The position numbers were made by a program, and so were the translations under genes. The notes below the pieces were generated by a model. The model saw only the letters and a program-made list of their open reading frames with translations, made no database searches and was not told the origin of the DNA. A stretch of 64,000 bases of DNA from Bradyrhizobium sp. AZCC 2262 (GTDB lineage: Bacteria > Pseudomonadota > Alphaproteobacteria > Rhizobiales > Xanthobacteraceae), in contig NZ_JAZHRT010000001.1 of the NCBI RefSeq assembly GCF_036924535.1, forward strand, positions 5,952,001 to 6,016,000, written 5' to 3'. This document shows positions 41,016 to 49,101 of this stretch, piece after piece; position 1 is the first letter of the stretch, and the number at the start of each line of letters is the position of its first letter.

Positions 41016-42452
41016 TCAGAACATCTCGAAGTATTCGCGCTGTTCCCATTCGGTGACCTCCTCCTGAAAACGCTCGATTTCCGCGTTCTTGATGTGGACG
41101 TAGTAGTCCACCAATTCCGCTCCCATCGCGTTTCGGAAGAAAGGATCCTCCTGCAGCGCGAAGACCGCCTCGCGTAGTGACTTTGGCAACAAGCTCGCCT
41201 TCGTTTCGTAGGGCGTGTCAGCCGACGGTCCGGGATCGAGCGAGCGGTCGACACCATCGAGCCCGGAGAGGATCTGCGATGCCATGTAGAGATACGGGTT
41301 TGCCGCAGGTTCCCCGACCCGGTTCTCCAGGCGCGTCGCCTTGTCGTTCGGACCGCCCAGGACACGAAGCATCACACCGCGGTTGTCCCGTCCCCAGATC
41401 GCCCGGTCCGGCGCCAACGAATAGGACCGGTACCGCTTGTAACCATTGATCGTCGGGGTGGTGAATACGGTCGAGGCGCGCGCGTGCTCGAGCAAACCAC
41501 CAAGATAGTGCCTTCCGAACGGAGAAAGCGGCTCGCCGGCCACCTTCGACATGAACGCGTTCTCGCCGCCGTTGCGAGTGACAATCGACTGATGAAGATG
41601 CCATCCGGACGATACGACGTTCGGAATGCGCGGCCTGCACATGAAAGTCGCGTGATAGCCGTGACGCCTGGCGATTTGCTTAACGGCACTGCGAAACAGA
41701 ATCATCGTGTCGGCTGGAACGAGACCGACCGTGGGCTGGAATGTGAACTCCGCCTGGCTGGGACCGTACTCGACTTCCATCGAACGGAGCGGAAGGCCGA
41801 GCGCGACGATATCACGACGAATGAGCTCGAGGATTGGCTCCATCTGATCGTAGCGCTGCTCCGTCAGATACTGGTATCCGTGAGAAAGGAGACTGACTTC
41901 GGGAGGCTCACCTGGCTGGCCCGCATGTTCCGGCCGCATCTTCGGGTCAGTGACCTTGAAGATGTGAAACTCGACCTCAAGTCCGGCCACGAAGTCGTAG
42001 CCGCGTTGGGCCAGCTTCTCCAATGCCGACTTGTAGAGGCCGCGTGTCGCGAAAGGCACCGGCCGCCCGTCGGCGAAATGGAGGTCGCACAGCAGCCATC
42101 CCGTCGTCGGCGCCCAAGGCAGCACCTTGAAGGTCGTCGGATCCGGGATCATCAGGACGTCGCTGCCACCCTGCATCTCGCTCATGCCGAAGCCGCCGCC
42201 GGCGGTGAACACCGGGAAAACCGTCCGGTGCGACGTGTCCTTCGCCAACATCGTCGTAGTGATCGAACAGCCACTCTCGAGCGAGCTTAGCGCTTCGGAC
42301 GCAATCAGGGTCTTGCCGCGCAAGATGCCATGCTGGTCCGGAAACGACAGCCGGATGGTCTCCAGCTTGCTGTCTTCGGCGACCCGCCGTAAGCGGGTCG
42401 CGGCGTCGTTCTGTTCATCGGACCAGAGCCCGTGTTTCTTGACGAAACTCAA
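41016..42452 (-). CDS. Glutamine-synthetase-like ligase (gamma-glutamyl amide synthetase)
   Basis: The 478-residue protein is a member of the glutamine synthetase superfamily outside the housekeeping GlnA group. Motifs: AGLEVEFHIFKV (metal-binding Glu), MEVEYGPSQAEFTFQP, SSGWHLHQSIV (GxHxHxS), NGYKRYRSYSLAPDRAIWGR, NRGVMLRVLGG and RLENRVGEPAANPYLYMASQ. Such enzymes join glutamate to amines; in aniline degradation (TdnQ/AtdA1) and polyamine breakdown (PuuA) gamma-glutamylation is the first step. Linkage with a Rieske oxygenase and a glutaminase favours a similar role on an aromatic amine (inference). The start is TTG 42452 with AAGGAAG 6 nt upstream. Confidence 0.88.
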   Translation of the reverse strand: MSFVKKHGLWSDEQNDAATRLRRVAEDSKLETIRLSFPDQHGILRGKTLIASEALSSLESGCSITTTMLAKDTSHRTVFPVFTAGGGFGMSEMQGGSDVLMIPDPTTFKVLPWAPTTGWLLCDLHFADGRPVPFATRGLYKSALEKLAQRGYDFVAGLEVEFHIFKVTDPKMRPEHAGQPGEPPEVSLLSHGYQYLTEQRYDQMEPILELIRRDIVALGLPLRSMEVEYGPSQAEFTFQPTVGLVPADTMILFRSAVKQIARRHGYHATFMCRPRIPNVVSSGWHLHQSIVTRNGGENAFMSKVAGEPLSPFGRHYLGGLLEHARASTVFTTPTINGYKRYRSYSLAPDRAIWGRDNRGVMLRVLGGPNDKATRLENRVGEPAANPYLYMASQILSGLDGVDRSLDPGPSADTPYETKASLLPKSLREAVFALQEDPFFRNAMGAELVDYYVHIKNAEIERFQEEVTEWEQREYFEMF

Positions 42453-42489
42453 GGTAGCTTCCTTTCCAAACTGGGATCCGCGGCAGCAA

Positions 42490-43848
42490 TTACTCGGCAG
42501 CGGTCAAATGGGAGACTTTCTGCGCGATATCGGCAGGCACGGGAGCCGCCCAGGGCGCCCCCCTCCTCCGCTTCACATCGACTTCCATCCAGTAGGTTTC
42601 CCAGCCCTTGGTGGGGCCGATGCCATCCATCGTCGCCGGTCCTTGGATGCCTCGGGCGTGTGCCTGGTCCAGGAACATGAACGGCTTTCCGCCCTGAGCG
42701 ACCTTCTCGATCTCCTGCCGTAGGAGCCGGCGGTACTGGATGATCGCCTTGTCCGTCTGGCCGAGATGCTCGCGAGTACGGTCCTGGATCGCTCCCATCG
42801 ACTCGACAGCCCACTGATCATGGACGTTGATGTCTGCGCCCATCCCCGTATAGGTCTCATGCGCCTGTTCGTGCGGATCGAAGCCGTAGTCGTTAGCCTT
42901 GTTCTTGCGCGACCGGTATTCGGGCAACTCGTAAAGCTCGAGCCGCTGCTCCTTCATCTTCTTCTTGTCCATCGGGACGGTGTAGCTGGTGAAGATCGCG
43001 TACCAATAGCAATTCTTGTCATCCACCGGCACGTGCCACTGCGTAATCGTCATCTCCGTGCTCATCGGAATGACGAAAGCATGCGGGAAAAGCTGATTGG
43101 TGACGCGGACATGCGTCCGCTCCTCGTCGATGGCACGCAGCGCGACGAGCCGCAGACCGAATTCAGTGTGTTCGACATTGATGATCGGCTGATCGAACTC
43201 GCGCAGGACCTTCGTCATGGGAATTTCGCTGTCAGCGGAGGCGCCGCGGAACTGCTTGCCGTACGCGACGGAAGTGTCCTCATCCTCGAAGAAGCGATGC
43301 AGGAACGAGGCGTGCGCCGGGTCGATGCCGACTTCCAGGGCCTGAAGCCAGTTGCATTCCATCAATCCCTTGAAAGCAAAGGTATATGCTTCCGGTGCCG
43401 CAAAGCAGTCGATCTCCGGAAACGCCGGCGGCTCGCCTTCCCCGAGATAGGTCCAGAGAATCCCGCCCTTCTCCATGACCGGATAAGCGCGCTGCTTGAT
43501 GTTCTTGCAAAGCGAGGAGCCGACCGGCTCCGCCGGCGTTTCCAGGCACTGGCCATTGACGTCGAAGAGCCAGCCATGGAAGGCACAGCGCAGGCCGCCA
43601 TTTTCCAGCCGCCCGAAGGCCAGATCCGCGCCGCGGTGCGGACAATCGCGATCCATCATTCCGTATCGTCCGCTTTCGTCGCGAAATAGTACGAAGCTCT
43701 GCCCGAGCAGCTTTACCGCCTTGATCGGACGCTCGCCTTGCAGTTCATCGAGAAGTGCAGCCGGCTGCCAGTACATCCGCATGAGCTTGCCTGCGGGATC
43801 CGCCGGACCGATGCGGGTGATCAGGTCATTCTGCTGTTGACTCATCAT
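42490..43848 (-). CDS. Rieske non-heme iron oxygenase, phthalate-4,5-dioxygenase-like alpha subunit
   Basis: The 452-residue protein has a Rieske domain with CPHRGADL (about residues 69-76) and CAFHGWLF (about 88-95) for the 2Fe-2S cluster, and the mononuclear iron site in EVGIDPAHASFLHRF. Overall it resembles the phthalate dioxygenase group, which works as alpha subunits only and needs separate electron carriers; a ferredoxin and reductase are encoded divergently at 45818-47376. The C-terminus is about 50 residues longer than the second Rieske protein in this window. The start ATGATG at 43848 has GGAG upstream. The substrate cannot be assigned; hydroxylation, N- or O-dealkylation are all known for this group. 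Confidence 0.9.
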   Translation of the reverse strand: MMSQQQNDLITRIGPADPAGKLMRMYWQPAALLDELQGERPIKAVKLLGQSFVLFRDESGRYGMMDRDCPHRGADLAFGRLENGGLRCAFHGWLFDVNGQCLETPAEPVGSSLCKNIKQRAYPVMEKGGILWTYLGEGEPPAFPEIDCFAAPEAYTFAFKGLMECNWLQALEVGIDPAHASFLHRFFEDEDTSVAYGKQFRGASADSEIPMTKVLREFDQPIINVEHTEFGLRLVALRAIDEERTHVRVTNQLFPHAFVIPMSTEMTITQWHVPVDDKNCYWYAIFTSYTVPMDKKKMKEQRLELYELPEYRSRKNKANDYGFDPHEQAHETYTGMGADINVHDQWAVESMGAIQDRTREHLGQTDKAIIQYRRLLRQEIEKVAQGGKPFMFLDQAHARGIQGPATMDGIGPTKGWETYWMEVDVKRRRGAPWAAPVPADIAQKVSHLTAAE

Positions 43849-43883
43849 GGTGAGGTTCTCCTTCGAGTCTTGCTAGGATTGTT

Positions 43884-45590
43884 TCAGAAGCGATTGAACA
43901 CAACTTTGCCGCCAACCAATGTCTTTTCGACCTTGATGTCCTTGATCTCGTCTTCCGGGAGGGTCATGAAATCCGCAGAGAGCACGACCAAATCCGCCAG
44001 CTTTCCTGGTTCAAGAGATCCCTTCCGCTGTTCCTCAAACATGTAGCGGGACGCCGCACTGGTGTAGAGACGCAGGGCCTGTTCCCGGCTGATCGCCTCG
44101 GAGGCACCGTAGACTTTTCCGTTGGGATCTTTCCTTGTAACCATGATGTACATGTTGAGGAACGGATTGATCGGATTGACGGGGAAATCCGTACCGGCGC
44201 CGAGGTTGTTTAGGCTCATTTTCTCGATCAGCGTTTTTGTGGGTACCGCGCGGTCAGCAGTCGCTTTCCCGAGAAAGCGCTCGACCGTCGCCGCCTTATC
44301 CCACATGAACACGTTCTGAAAATCGATGCGGACTCCCAGCTTTTGGGCGCGCTCCATCTGTTCGGGTCTGATCAAGCTTGCGTGGATGAGGATGAAACGC
44401 CGATCGCGGATCGACTTCTCCTTATCGGCGGCTTCAAACGCATCCAGTACTTGGTCGATGCCTAGGTCCCCGACGACGTGCACACCTACGCGCCAATTGT
44501 ATCGGTTACAGATCGAGACGAGTTGCTTAAGCCGCTCCGGAGTCTGCTGCGCTATGCCGTGGTAGTCGTCGTGGGAGTCGGGATAAACTTCGCGGGTCAG
44601 CGCCGTCTTCAACGTCATGCCGCCATCATAGAAAATCTTGATTCCGGCAAACTTGAGCCAGTCGTCCCCAAAGCCGGAGGACGCGCCGTTGCCGCTCATG
44701 ATGGCTTCCCAGGCCGACATCTCTGCAGGCGGCTCGGGACGGTACATGACGCCGACACGCACCGAGGCATCTCCCGACAGGGCGAGCTTCTGAAGAGTCC
44801 GCACATCTCGAGCTTCCGTTGCGCCTTCGACAACGCTTGTGATGCCAAAACTGTTCAGAGTACCCTCGGCCAATCGGAATTGCCGGATTTCGTCGTCTTC
44901 CGACCATGGGGGCACGGCCTTTTCGACGCGGTCGATTGCTGTCTCAACCAGGACGCCGGTCGACTCGCCCGAGGTGTCTCGCTCGAAAGACCCCCCGCTC
45001 GGGTTCGGCGTGCCCTTGTCTACGCCCGCCTTTTGGAGGGCGAGCGTATTGGCCATCGAAAAATGGCCAACCGTCCGGAGATAGACCGGATTGTTCGGAG
45101 CAACGCTGTCGATCTCCTGACGAGTGAGGTAGCGCTTTTCCGCGAGTTGAGACGGCGGATGCCATGCGCTGCCGATAATCCATTCGCCGGGCTTCTTGGT
45201 TGCAGCGAACGACTTGAGCGCGTCCAAAGCATCCGCGACGGATTTTGCCCTGCTCATGTTGACGACGTATTCGGCGAGACCCGCAGCCTTAAAGTGAGCG
45301 TGCGTGTCGATCATTCCCGGAACGACCGTTTTGCCTGCGAGATCGATGACCTGCGTTTGCGGACCTTCGAAAAGCTTGATCGCCGCATTGCTACCGACCG
45401 CGAGAATCTTGCCGTCCCTAACTGCCAACGCCTCGGCAACCGTGGAGCCGAGGTCCATCGTCAGAATTTTTCCCTTGATCAAGACCAACTCGGCCGGACT
45501 AACGCCCATCTGCTCCGCAGCGGCGTGCGTTATGCCGGCGACACACATGCCGACCCCAAGGACCACCAACGCTTTCAGCTTCCCGAACAT
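43884..45590 (-). CDS. Secreted amidohydrolase (YtcJ-like)
   Basis: Paralogue of the amidohydrolase at 32356-34041 but with a signal peptide (FGKLKALVVLGVGMCVAGIT, cleavage near HAAAEQ), so it should act in the periplasm. Motifs: DTHAHFKAAG, EWIIGSAWHPPSQLAEKRYL, VGVHVVGDLGIDQVLD, LIHASLIRPEQMERA and LGAGTDFPVNPINPF. The set of metal ligands is complete. I use ATG 45590, which gives a good signal peptide start (568 residues); a TTG at 45620 would place the start against the operator palindrome at 45624-45639. First gene of the long catabolic operon. Confidence 0.88.
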   Translation of the reverse strand: MFGKLKALVVLGVGMCVAGITHAAAEQMGVSPAELVLIKGKILTMDLGSTVAEALAVRDGKILAVGSNAAIKLFEGPQTQVIDLAGKTVVPGMIDTHAHFKAAGLAEYVVNMSRAKSVADALDALKSFAATKKPGEWIIGSAWHPPSQLAEKRYLTRQEIDSVAPNNPVYLRTVGHFSMANTLALQKAGVDKGTPNPSGGSFERDTSGESTGVLVETAIDRVEKAVPPWSEDDEIRQFRLAEGTLNSFGITSVVEGATEARDVRTLQKLALSGDASVRVGVMYRPEPPAEMSAWEAIMSGNGASSGFGDDWLKFAGIKIFYDGGMTLKTALTREVYPDSHDDYHGIAQQTPERLKQLVSICNRYNWRVGVHVVGDLGIDQVLDAFEAADKEKSIRDRRFILIHASLIRPEQMERAQKLGVRIDFQNVFMWDKAATVERFLGKATADRAVPTKTLIEKMSLNNLGAGTDFPVNPINPFLNMYIMVTRKDPNGKVYGASEAISREQALRLYTSAASRYMFEEQRKGSLEPGKLADLVVLSADFMTLPEDEIKDIKVEKTLVGGKVVFNRF

Positions 45591-45623
45591 GGAATTTGAC
45601 TCGCTCGTTATTTTGTTCAATAG

Positions 45624-45639
45624 ACGAACATTAGTTCGA
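45624..45639. promoter_or_regulatory. Palindromic operator ACGAAC-ATTA-GTTCGA
   Basis: Third copy of the palindrome, 34 bp upstream of the secreted amidohydrolase start at 45590. Its place next to the start suggests repression when bound. Confidence 0.65.
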
Positions 45640-45777
45640 TATTCGCAGAATGCATCTAATTTTATTCCGGTGCAAGTGCTATGTTAGTTCCAAGCGGCCT
45701 GTTTAAGCTCCAGAAAAGGATCGATTAGACCAAGCTCTTGGATTTAGTTAAGAAATTCTTCTTGATTTGTTCGTTCC

Positions 45778-45793
45778 ACGAACTTATGTTCGT
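45778..45793. promoter_or_regulatory. Palindromic operator ACGAAC-TTAT-GTTCGT
   Basis: Fourth, perfect copy, 25 bp upstream of the ferredoxin start at 45818. With the third copy it brackets the divergent promoter region 45591-45817, so one regulator could control both directions. Confidence 0.65.
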
Positions 45794-45817
45794 CCATCGA
45801 ACCGACGGAGAGTTGCA

Positions 45818-46141
45818 ATGTCGAGAGTGAAGTACGTCCAGCAGGACGGCGCGGAGTGCGTGCTCGAGATCGGATCCGGGGTAAGCGTCATGCTCGCCGC
45901 GGTCCGCAACGGCGTATCCGGAATTGAGGGCGAGTGTGGCGGATGTCTCGATTGCGCGACATGCCACGTCTACGTCGACGAAGCGCAGATGGGCGCGCTC
46001 CCTTCGCCGAACGACGACGAACTCGAACTCCTCGGCACTGTCGCGGCACCAAGAAAGCCCAACAGCAGATTGAGCTGTCAGCTCAAACCGCCCTTCCCGA
46101 CCGATACGCTGACTATCTACGTTCCGGAGGCACAATCATGA
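45818..46141 (+). CDS. 2Fe-2S ferredoxin (adrenodoxin/putidaredoxin type)
   Basis: A 107-residue ferredoxin. The cluster ligands are in GECGGCLDCATCHVYVD and SRLSCQLKPPF, the pattern of adrenodoxin/putidaredoxin-type proteins that serve bacterial oxygenases; here one extra Cys is in the loop (CGGCLDC). ATG 45818 follows a CGGAGAG site. Its stop overlaps the reductase start (ATGA). It probably carries electrons from the reductase to the Rieske oxygenase at 42490-43848. Confidence 0.9.
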   Translation: MSRVKYVQQDGAECVLEIGSGVSVMLAAVRNGVSGIEGECGGCLDCATCHVYVDEAQMGALPSPNDDELELLGTVAAPRKPNSRLSCQLKPPFPTDTLTIYVPEAQS

Positions 46142-47376
46142 ACGGTCTCGTCGTCATCGGCGCATCGTACGCCGGCGTCCAAGGTGCCCTTTCCGCACGT
46201 GACTCGGGGTATTCCGAACCGATCACTATCGTGGCGGACGAAGAGTGGATGCCTTATCAGCGGCCTCCCCTGTCCAAGGATTTCCTCGTCGATCTCGCGA
46301 CGGAAGATAGTCTCGTCCTTCGCGACAAGGCTTTTTTCGCGAACAAAGGCATCGAACTCGTGCTCGGCGCCCGCGCAACGGACATCGACAGAAGTTCGCG
46401 GAAGGTCGTGCTCGGCGACCATTCCGAGCTCGTGTTCGACAAGCTACTCATTGGGACAGGATCCCACGCGAGGAAGCTTCCTGTTCCGGGAGCCGACCTG
46501 GACGGTGTCCGCTACCTCCGGACGATGCAGGACGCGATCGATCTCAAGGCTGCGCTGCGGGACGCTACCGAAATCGTCGTTGTCGGCGGCGGCTTCATCG
46601 GTCTCGAAGTGGCTGCCTCGGCCAGCAAACTCGGCAAGAAGGTCACCGTGCTGGAAAGCGCGGGTCGTCTCTTGGAGCGGGCGGTATCACCGACCATCTC
46701 TGAATTCCTGCTCGACATGCACTTGCAACACGGTGTGGACGTGCAGCTCGGCGAGACCGTCGTCTCGATGGATGGACAAAGCGGTCGGGTCACGTCGGTA
46801 AATTGCAAGAACAGAGCGAGCATCCGAGCGGACCTCGTTCTGGTCGGCGTCGGCGGGCTTCCGAACGATCAGATCGCCAAGAGCGCCGGTCTGAACTGCC
46901 TCAACGGGGTCGTGGTCGATGACCACGGCCGCACCAGCGACCCTAACATATTCGCCGCAGGGGATTGCGCCACGCACTTCAATACCTTCGCCTCCGATTG
47001 GCTGCGCCTCGAATCGGTGCAGAACGCCCAAGATCAAGCAAAGGCCGCCGGCCTGGCGATCGCCGGAAGCACCGGCCCTTATGCGAGTGTTCCGCGGTTC
47101 TGGTCCGACCAATACGACGCGAAGCTGCAGATCGTCGGGTTATCTCGCAACTTCGACGACCAGGCCATACGGGGTTCGATCGACGACGGAAAATTCTCGG
47201 TTTTTTACTATAGGAAAAGCAAACTCGTCGCAGTTGACAGCATCAACCGGGCCGGGGACCAGATGGCGGCCCGGCGGCTTATTGCCGGGGGAATATCCCC
47301 GGCCCCGGATCAGATCAGGGATCCGTCCTTCGATCTTAAATCCCTGCTCAAATCGGCCGCCGGCGTTGGTGTATAG
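46138..47376 (+). CDS. FAD-dependent ferredoxin reductase
   Basis: A 412-residue NAD(P)H-dependent ferredoxin reductase of the putidaredoxin-reductase type. The FAD motif is VVIGASYAGVQGALSARD (GxSxAG), then PYQRPPLSKDFL, the NAD motif EIVVVGGGFIGLEVAASASK, and the second FAD motif NIFAAGDCATH. The C-terminal domain (VPRFWSDQYDAKLQIVGLS) is typical. GGAGG precedes the ATG, which overlaps the ferredoxin stop. Together with the ferredoxin it completes a three-component oxygenase. Confidence 0.92.
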   Translation: MNGLVVIGASYAGVQGALSARDSGYSEPITIVADEEWMPYQRPPLSKDFLVDLATEDSLVLRDKAFFANKGIELVLGARATDIDRSSRKVVLGDHSELVFDKLLIGTGSHARKLPVPGADLDGVRYLRTMQDAIDLKAALRDATEIVVVGGGFIGLEVAASASKLGKKVTVLESAGRLLERAVSPTISEFLLDMHLQHGVDVQLGETVVSMDGQSGRVTSVNCKNRASIRADLVLVGVGGLPNDQIAKSAGLNCLNGVVVDDHGRTSDPNIFAAGDCATHFNTFASDWLRLESVQNAQDQAKAAGLAIAGSTGPYASVPRFWSDQYDAKLQIVGLSRNFDDQAIRGSIDDGKFSVFYYRKSKLVAVDSINRAGDQMAARRLIAGGISPAPDQIRDPSFDLKSLLKSAAGVGV

Positions 47377-47441
47377 TCTGGAGATTCGGGGTCTTTTCTG
47401 CCAAGCAGGGCAAACAACGAGGAACGGACGGCTCACGCGAA

Positions 47442-48239
47442 ATGCCTAAACTCAAGCGGACGGCTGAAGAAACGGAAGCCAGACGGGAGGGACCCGAGTT
47501 CATCGAAAGCCTCGATCGAGGTCTTCGCGTCCTGCAATCCTTCGGGATTGACCGCCGGCCGATGACCCTCAGCGACATCGCAAAGATCGCGAACCTGCCG
47601 CGCGCCACGGCCCGCAGGATCCTCATGACGCTCCAGAAGTCGGGCTTCGTGAGTGGCGACGAAAGGCTGTTTTCGCTGACGCCGCACGTATTGACCCTGG
47701 CGTCGGCCTACCTGGCTTCCAATCAGATCAGCACGGTCATGCAACCGCTCATGGACGACGTCTCCAGCAAGGCCAAGGAAGTCTGTTCCCTGGCACTGCT
47801 CGACGGGAACGAGGTCGTCTTCGTTGCACGGGCCAGCCCCGCTCGGGTGTTCCCCTCCGGAATAGACATCGGCTATCGTCTTCCGGCATTCTGCACTTCT
47901 GTCGGGCGTGTCCTGCTCGGCCGCCTCTCCAACGAAGACCTGGCTGCAGCGATCGACGCTATCCCCGTGAAATCGGAGACACCGGAGACGATCGTGGACA
48001 AGCACCTCATCGTCGCGACCATCATCACCGATCGAAGCAAGGGCTATTCGCTTGTGGACCAGGAGGCCGAGGCCGGTTTTCGGTCAGTCTCCGTTCCGAT
48101 CCACCGATATGATGGAACGATCATCGCGGCTGCCAATATCGGAGCGCACATCGATCGCATCACCACCGGCGAGATGATTGACCGCTTTGTTCCGCTGCTG
48201 CGCGATATGTCGGCGACCGCAAAGCCCCTATTGGTCTAA
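47442..48239 (+). CDS. IclR-family regulator (PcaR/PobR-like)
   Basis: The 265-residue protein has the IclR winged helix at about residues 22-80 (ESLDRGLRVLQSF, MTLSDIAKIANLPRATARR, ILMTLQKSGFV) and the C-terminal effector domain (CSLALLDGNEVVFVARA, LPAFCTSVGRVLLGRL, GYSLVDQEAEAGFRSVSVPI, AANIGAH). The sequence is of the aromatic-acid-responsive subgroup (PcaR, PcaU, PobR). It lies 65 nt behind the ferredoxin reductase and is likely co-transcribed. I propose that it binds the ACGAAC-N4-GTTCG sites; this is inferred from proximity and because no other unassigned regulator lies near them. Confidence 0.9.
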   Translation: MPKLKRTAEETEARREGPEFIESLDRGLRVLQSFGIDRRPMTLSDIAKIANLPRATARRILMTLQKSGFVSGDERLFSLTPHVLTLASAYLASNQISTVMQPLMDDVSSKAKEVCSLALLDGNEVVFVARASPARVFPSGIDIGYRLPAFCTSVGRVLLGRLSNEDLAAAIDAIPVKSETPETIVDKHLIVATIITDRSKGYSLVDQEAEAGFRSVSVPIHRYDGTIIAAANIGAHIDRITTGEMIDRFVPLLRDMSATAKPLLV

Positions 48240-48258
48240 GCGTCCGCGCTTTCCGGCG

Positions 48259-48795
48259 CTACGAGGCACGCCGCCTTGCGGCGCTCTTCTTCAACTCATT
48301 CGGAAGCTTGAGGGTTTGGACGCTCAGTAGCTTTCGCAAGGAACGGTCCAGGCCGTCTATCTCCTGGTCGGTCAAGCCGCTCGCGATCTTCACGTGCTCC
48401 ACGACGCGGGCTATTTCGGCGATACCTCGATCCGCCACGGCTAATCCCTTGGCCGTCAACCGCACCAGTTCCGACCGGCCGTCGTCGTTGGCCGAAACCC
48501 TGAGGATAAATCCGCCGTCCTGCAGCCGCCCCACGCGCTTTGTCATCGCGCCGGACGTTACAAGCAATGCACGGAAGAGATCTGTCGGGCGCAGTTCGTA
48601 AGGCTTCCCGGAACGCCTTAGCGCAAGCAGGACATGGAGTTCGCCGGTTTGCAGCCCGATTGTCTTCGAGATCGCGTGAACCCTGGCCTCGTGCAAGTGA
48701 TTGGCGCGCTCCATCCGTAGCAGCGTGCAAGCTACCGCCAGATTGAGATCAGGCCGTTCGACCAGCCACGCGGATTCGATGTCGTCGAACATCAT
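48259..48795 (-). CDS. MarR-family regulator
   Basis: A MarR-type winged-helix repressor. The core from ATG 48795 is 178 residues: WLVERPDLNLAVACTLLRME, the recognition-helix region LRPTDLFRALLVTSGAMTKR, VGRLQDGGFILRV and the wing SANDDGRSELVRLTAKGL. In-frame ATGs at 48861, 48876 and 48912 would add a basic, low-complexity N-terminal tail; no start has a strong ribosome site, so the N-terminus is uncertain. It is convergent with the IclR gene (19 nt between stops) and divergent from the binding-protein gene at 49102. A CTTCCTAGGAAG palindrome lies in the shared upstream region and at three other promoters nearby. Confidence 0.88.
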   Translation of the reverse strand: MMFDDIESAWLVERPDLNLAVACTLLRMERANHLHEARVHAISKTIGLQTGELHVLLALRRSGKPYELRPTDLFRALLVTSGAMTKRVGRLQDGGFILRVSANDDGRSELVRLTAKGLAVADRGIAEIARVVEHVKIASGLTDQEIDGLDRSLRKLLSVQTLKLPNELKKSAARRRAS

Positions 48796-49038
48796 TTCCT
48801 TTCGATGTGTTCGCGAAGCAGCGGCAGTCGACTTATTTCGACCTGCACTTTCCCTTTTCATCCGATTCTTTCCCATCCGTCGTCGCAGAGCGGAGAACCG
48901 ATTCTGCGGCATCGCTTACGACAGGGTCTAGCATTCCCGCGTTGGAATGTCCGCCCGGAAGTTGGGGCGAAACGGGCCCGCTCCTTGAATCGTTTGAAAC
49001 TGCGACGAAATGTGCAGACCAGCACAGCTGGCTGCGCC

Positions 49039-49083
49039 TTGACAATTTAACTTCCTAGGAAGATTGTTCCTAGGAAGATTATT
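49039..49083 (+). promoter_or_regulatory. Promoter with two MarR-type palindromes upstream of the binding-protein gene
   Basis: TTGACA (49039-49044) is followed after 17 bp by GATTGT (49062-49067). The spacer holds CTTCCTAGGAAG (49051-49062), and a second TTCCTAGGAA (49067-49076) follows 15-16 bp centre to centre. A protein on these sites would block the promoter. The same arrangement is seen at 52046-52073 and 55629-55657. Confidence 0.7.
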
Positions 49084-49101
49084 GCTCACTTCGAGGTTCT
49101 G

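Noticed and set aside
44478..45599. A 373-codon plus-strand frame opposite the secreted amidohydrolase
   Set aside because: No family features, and the minus strand encodes a complete amidohydrolase with all metal motifs and a signal peptide.
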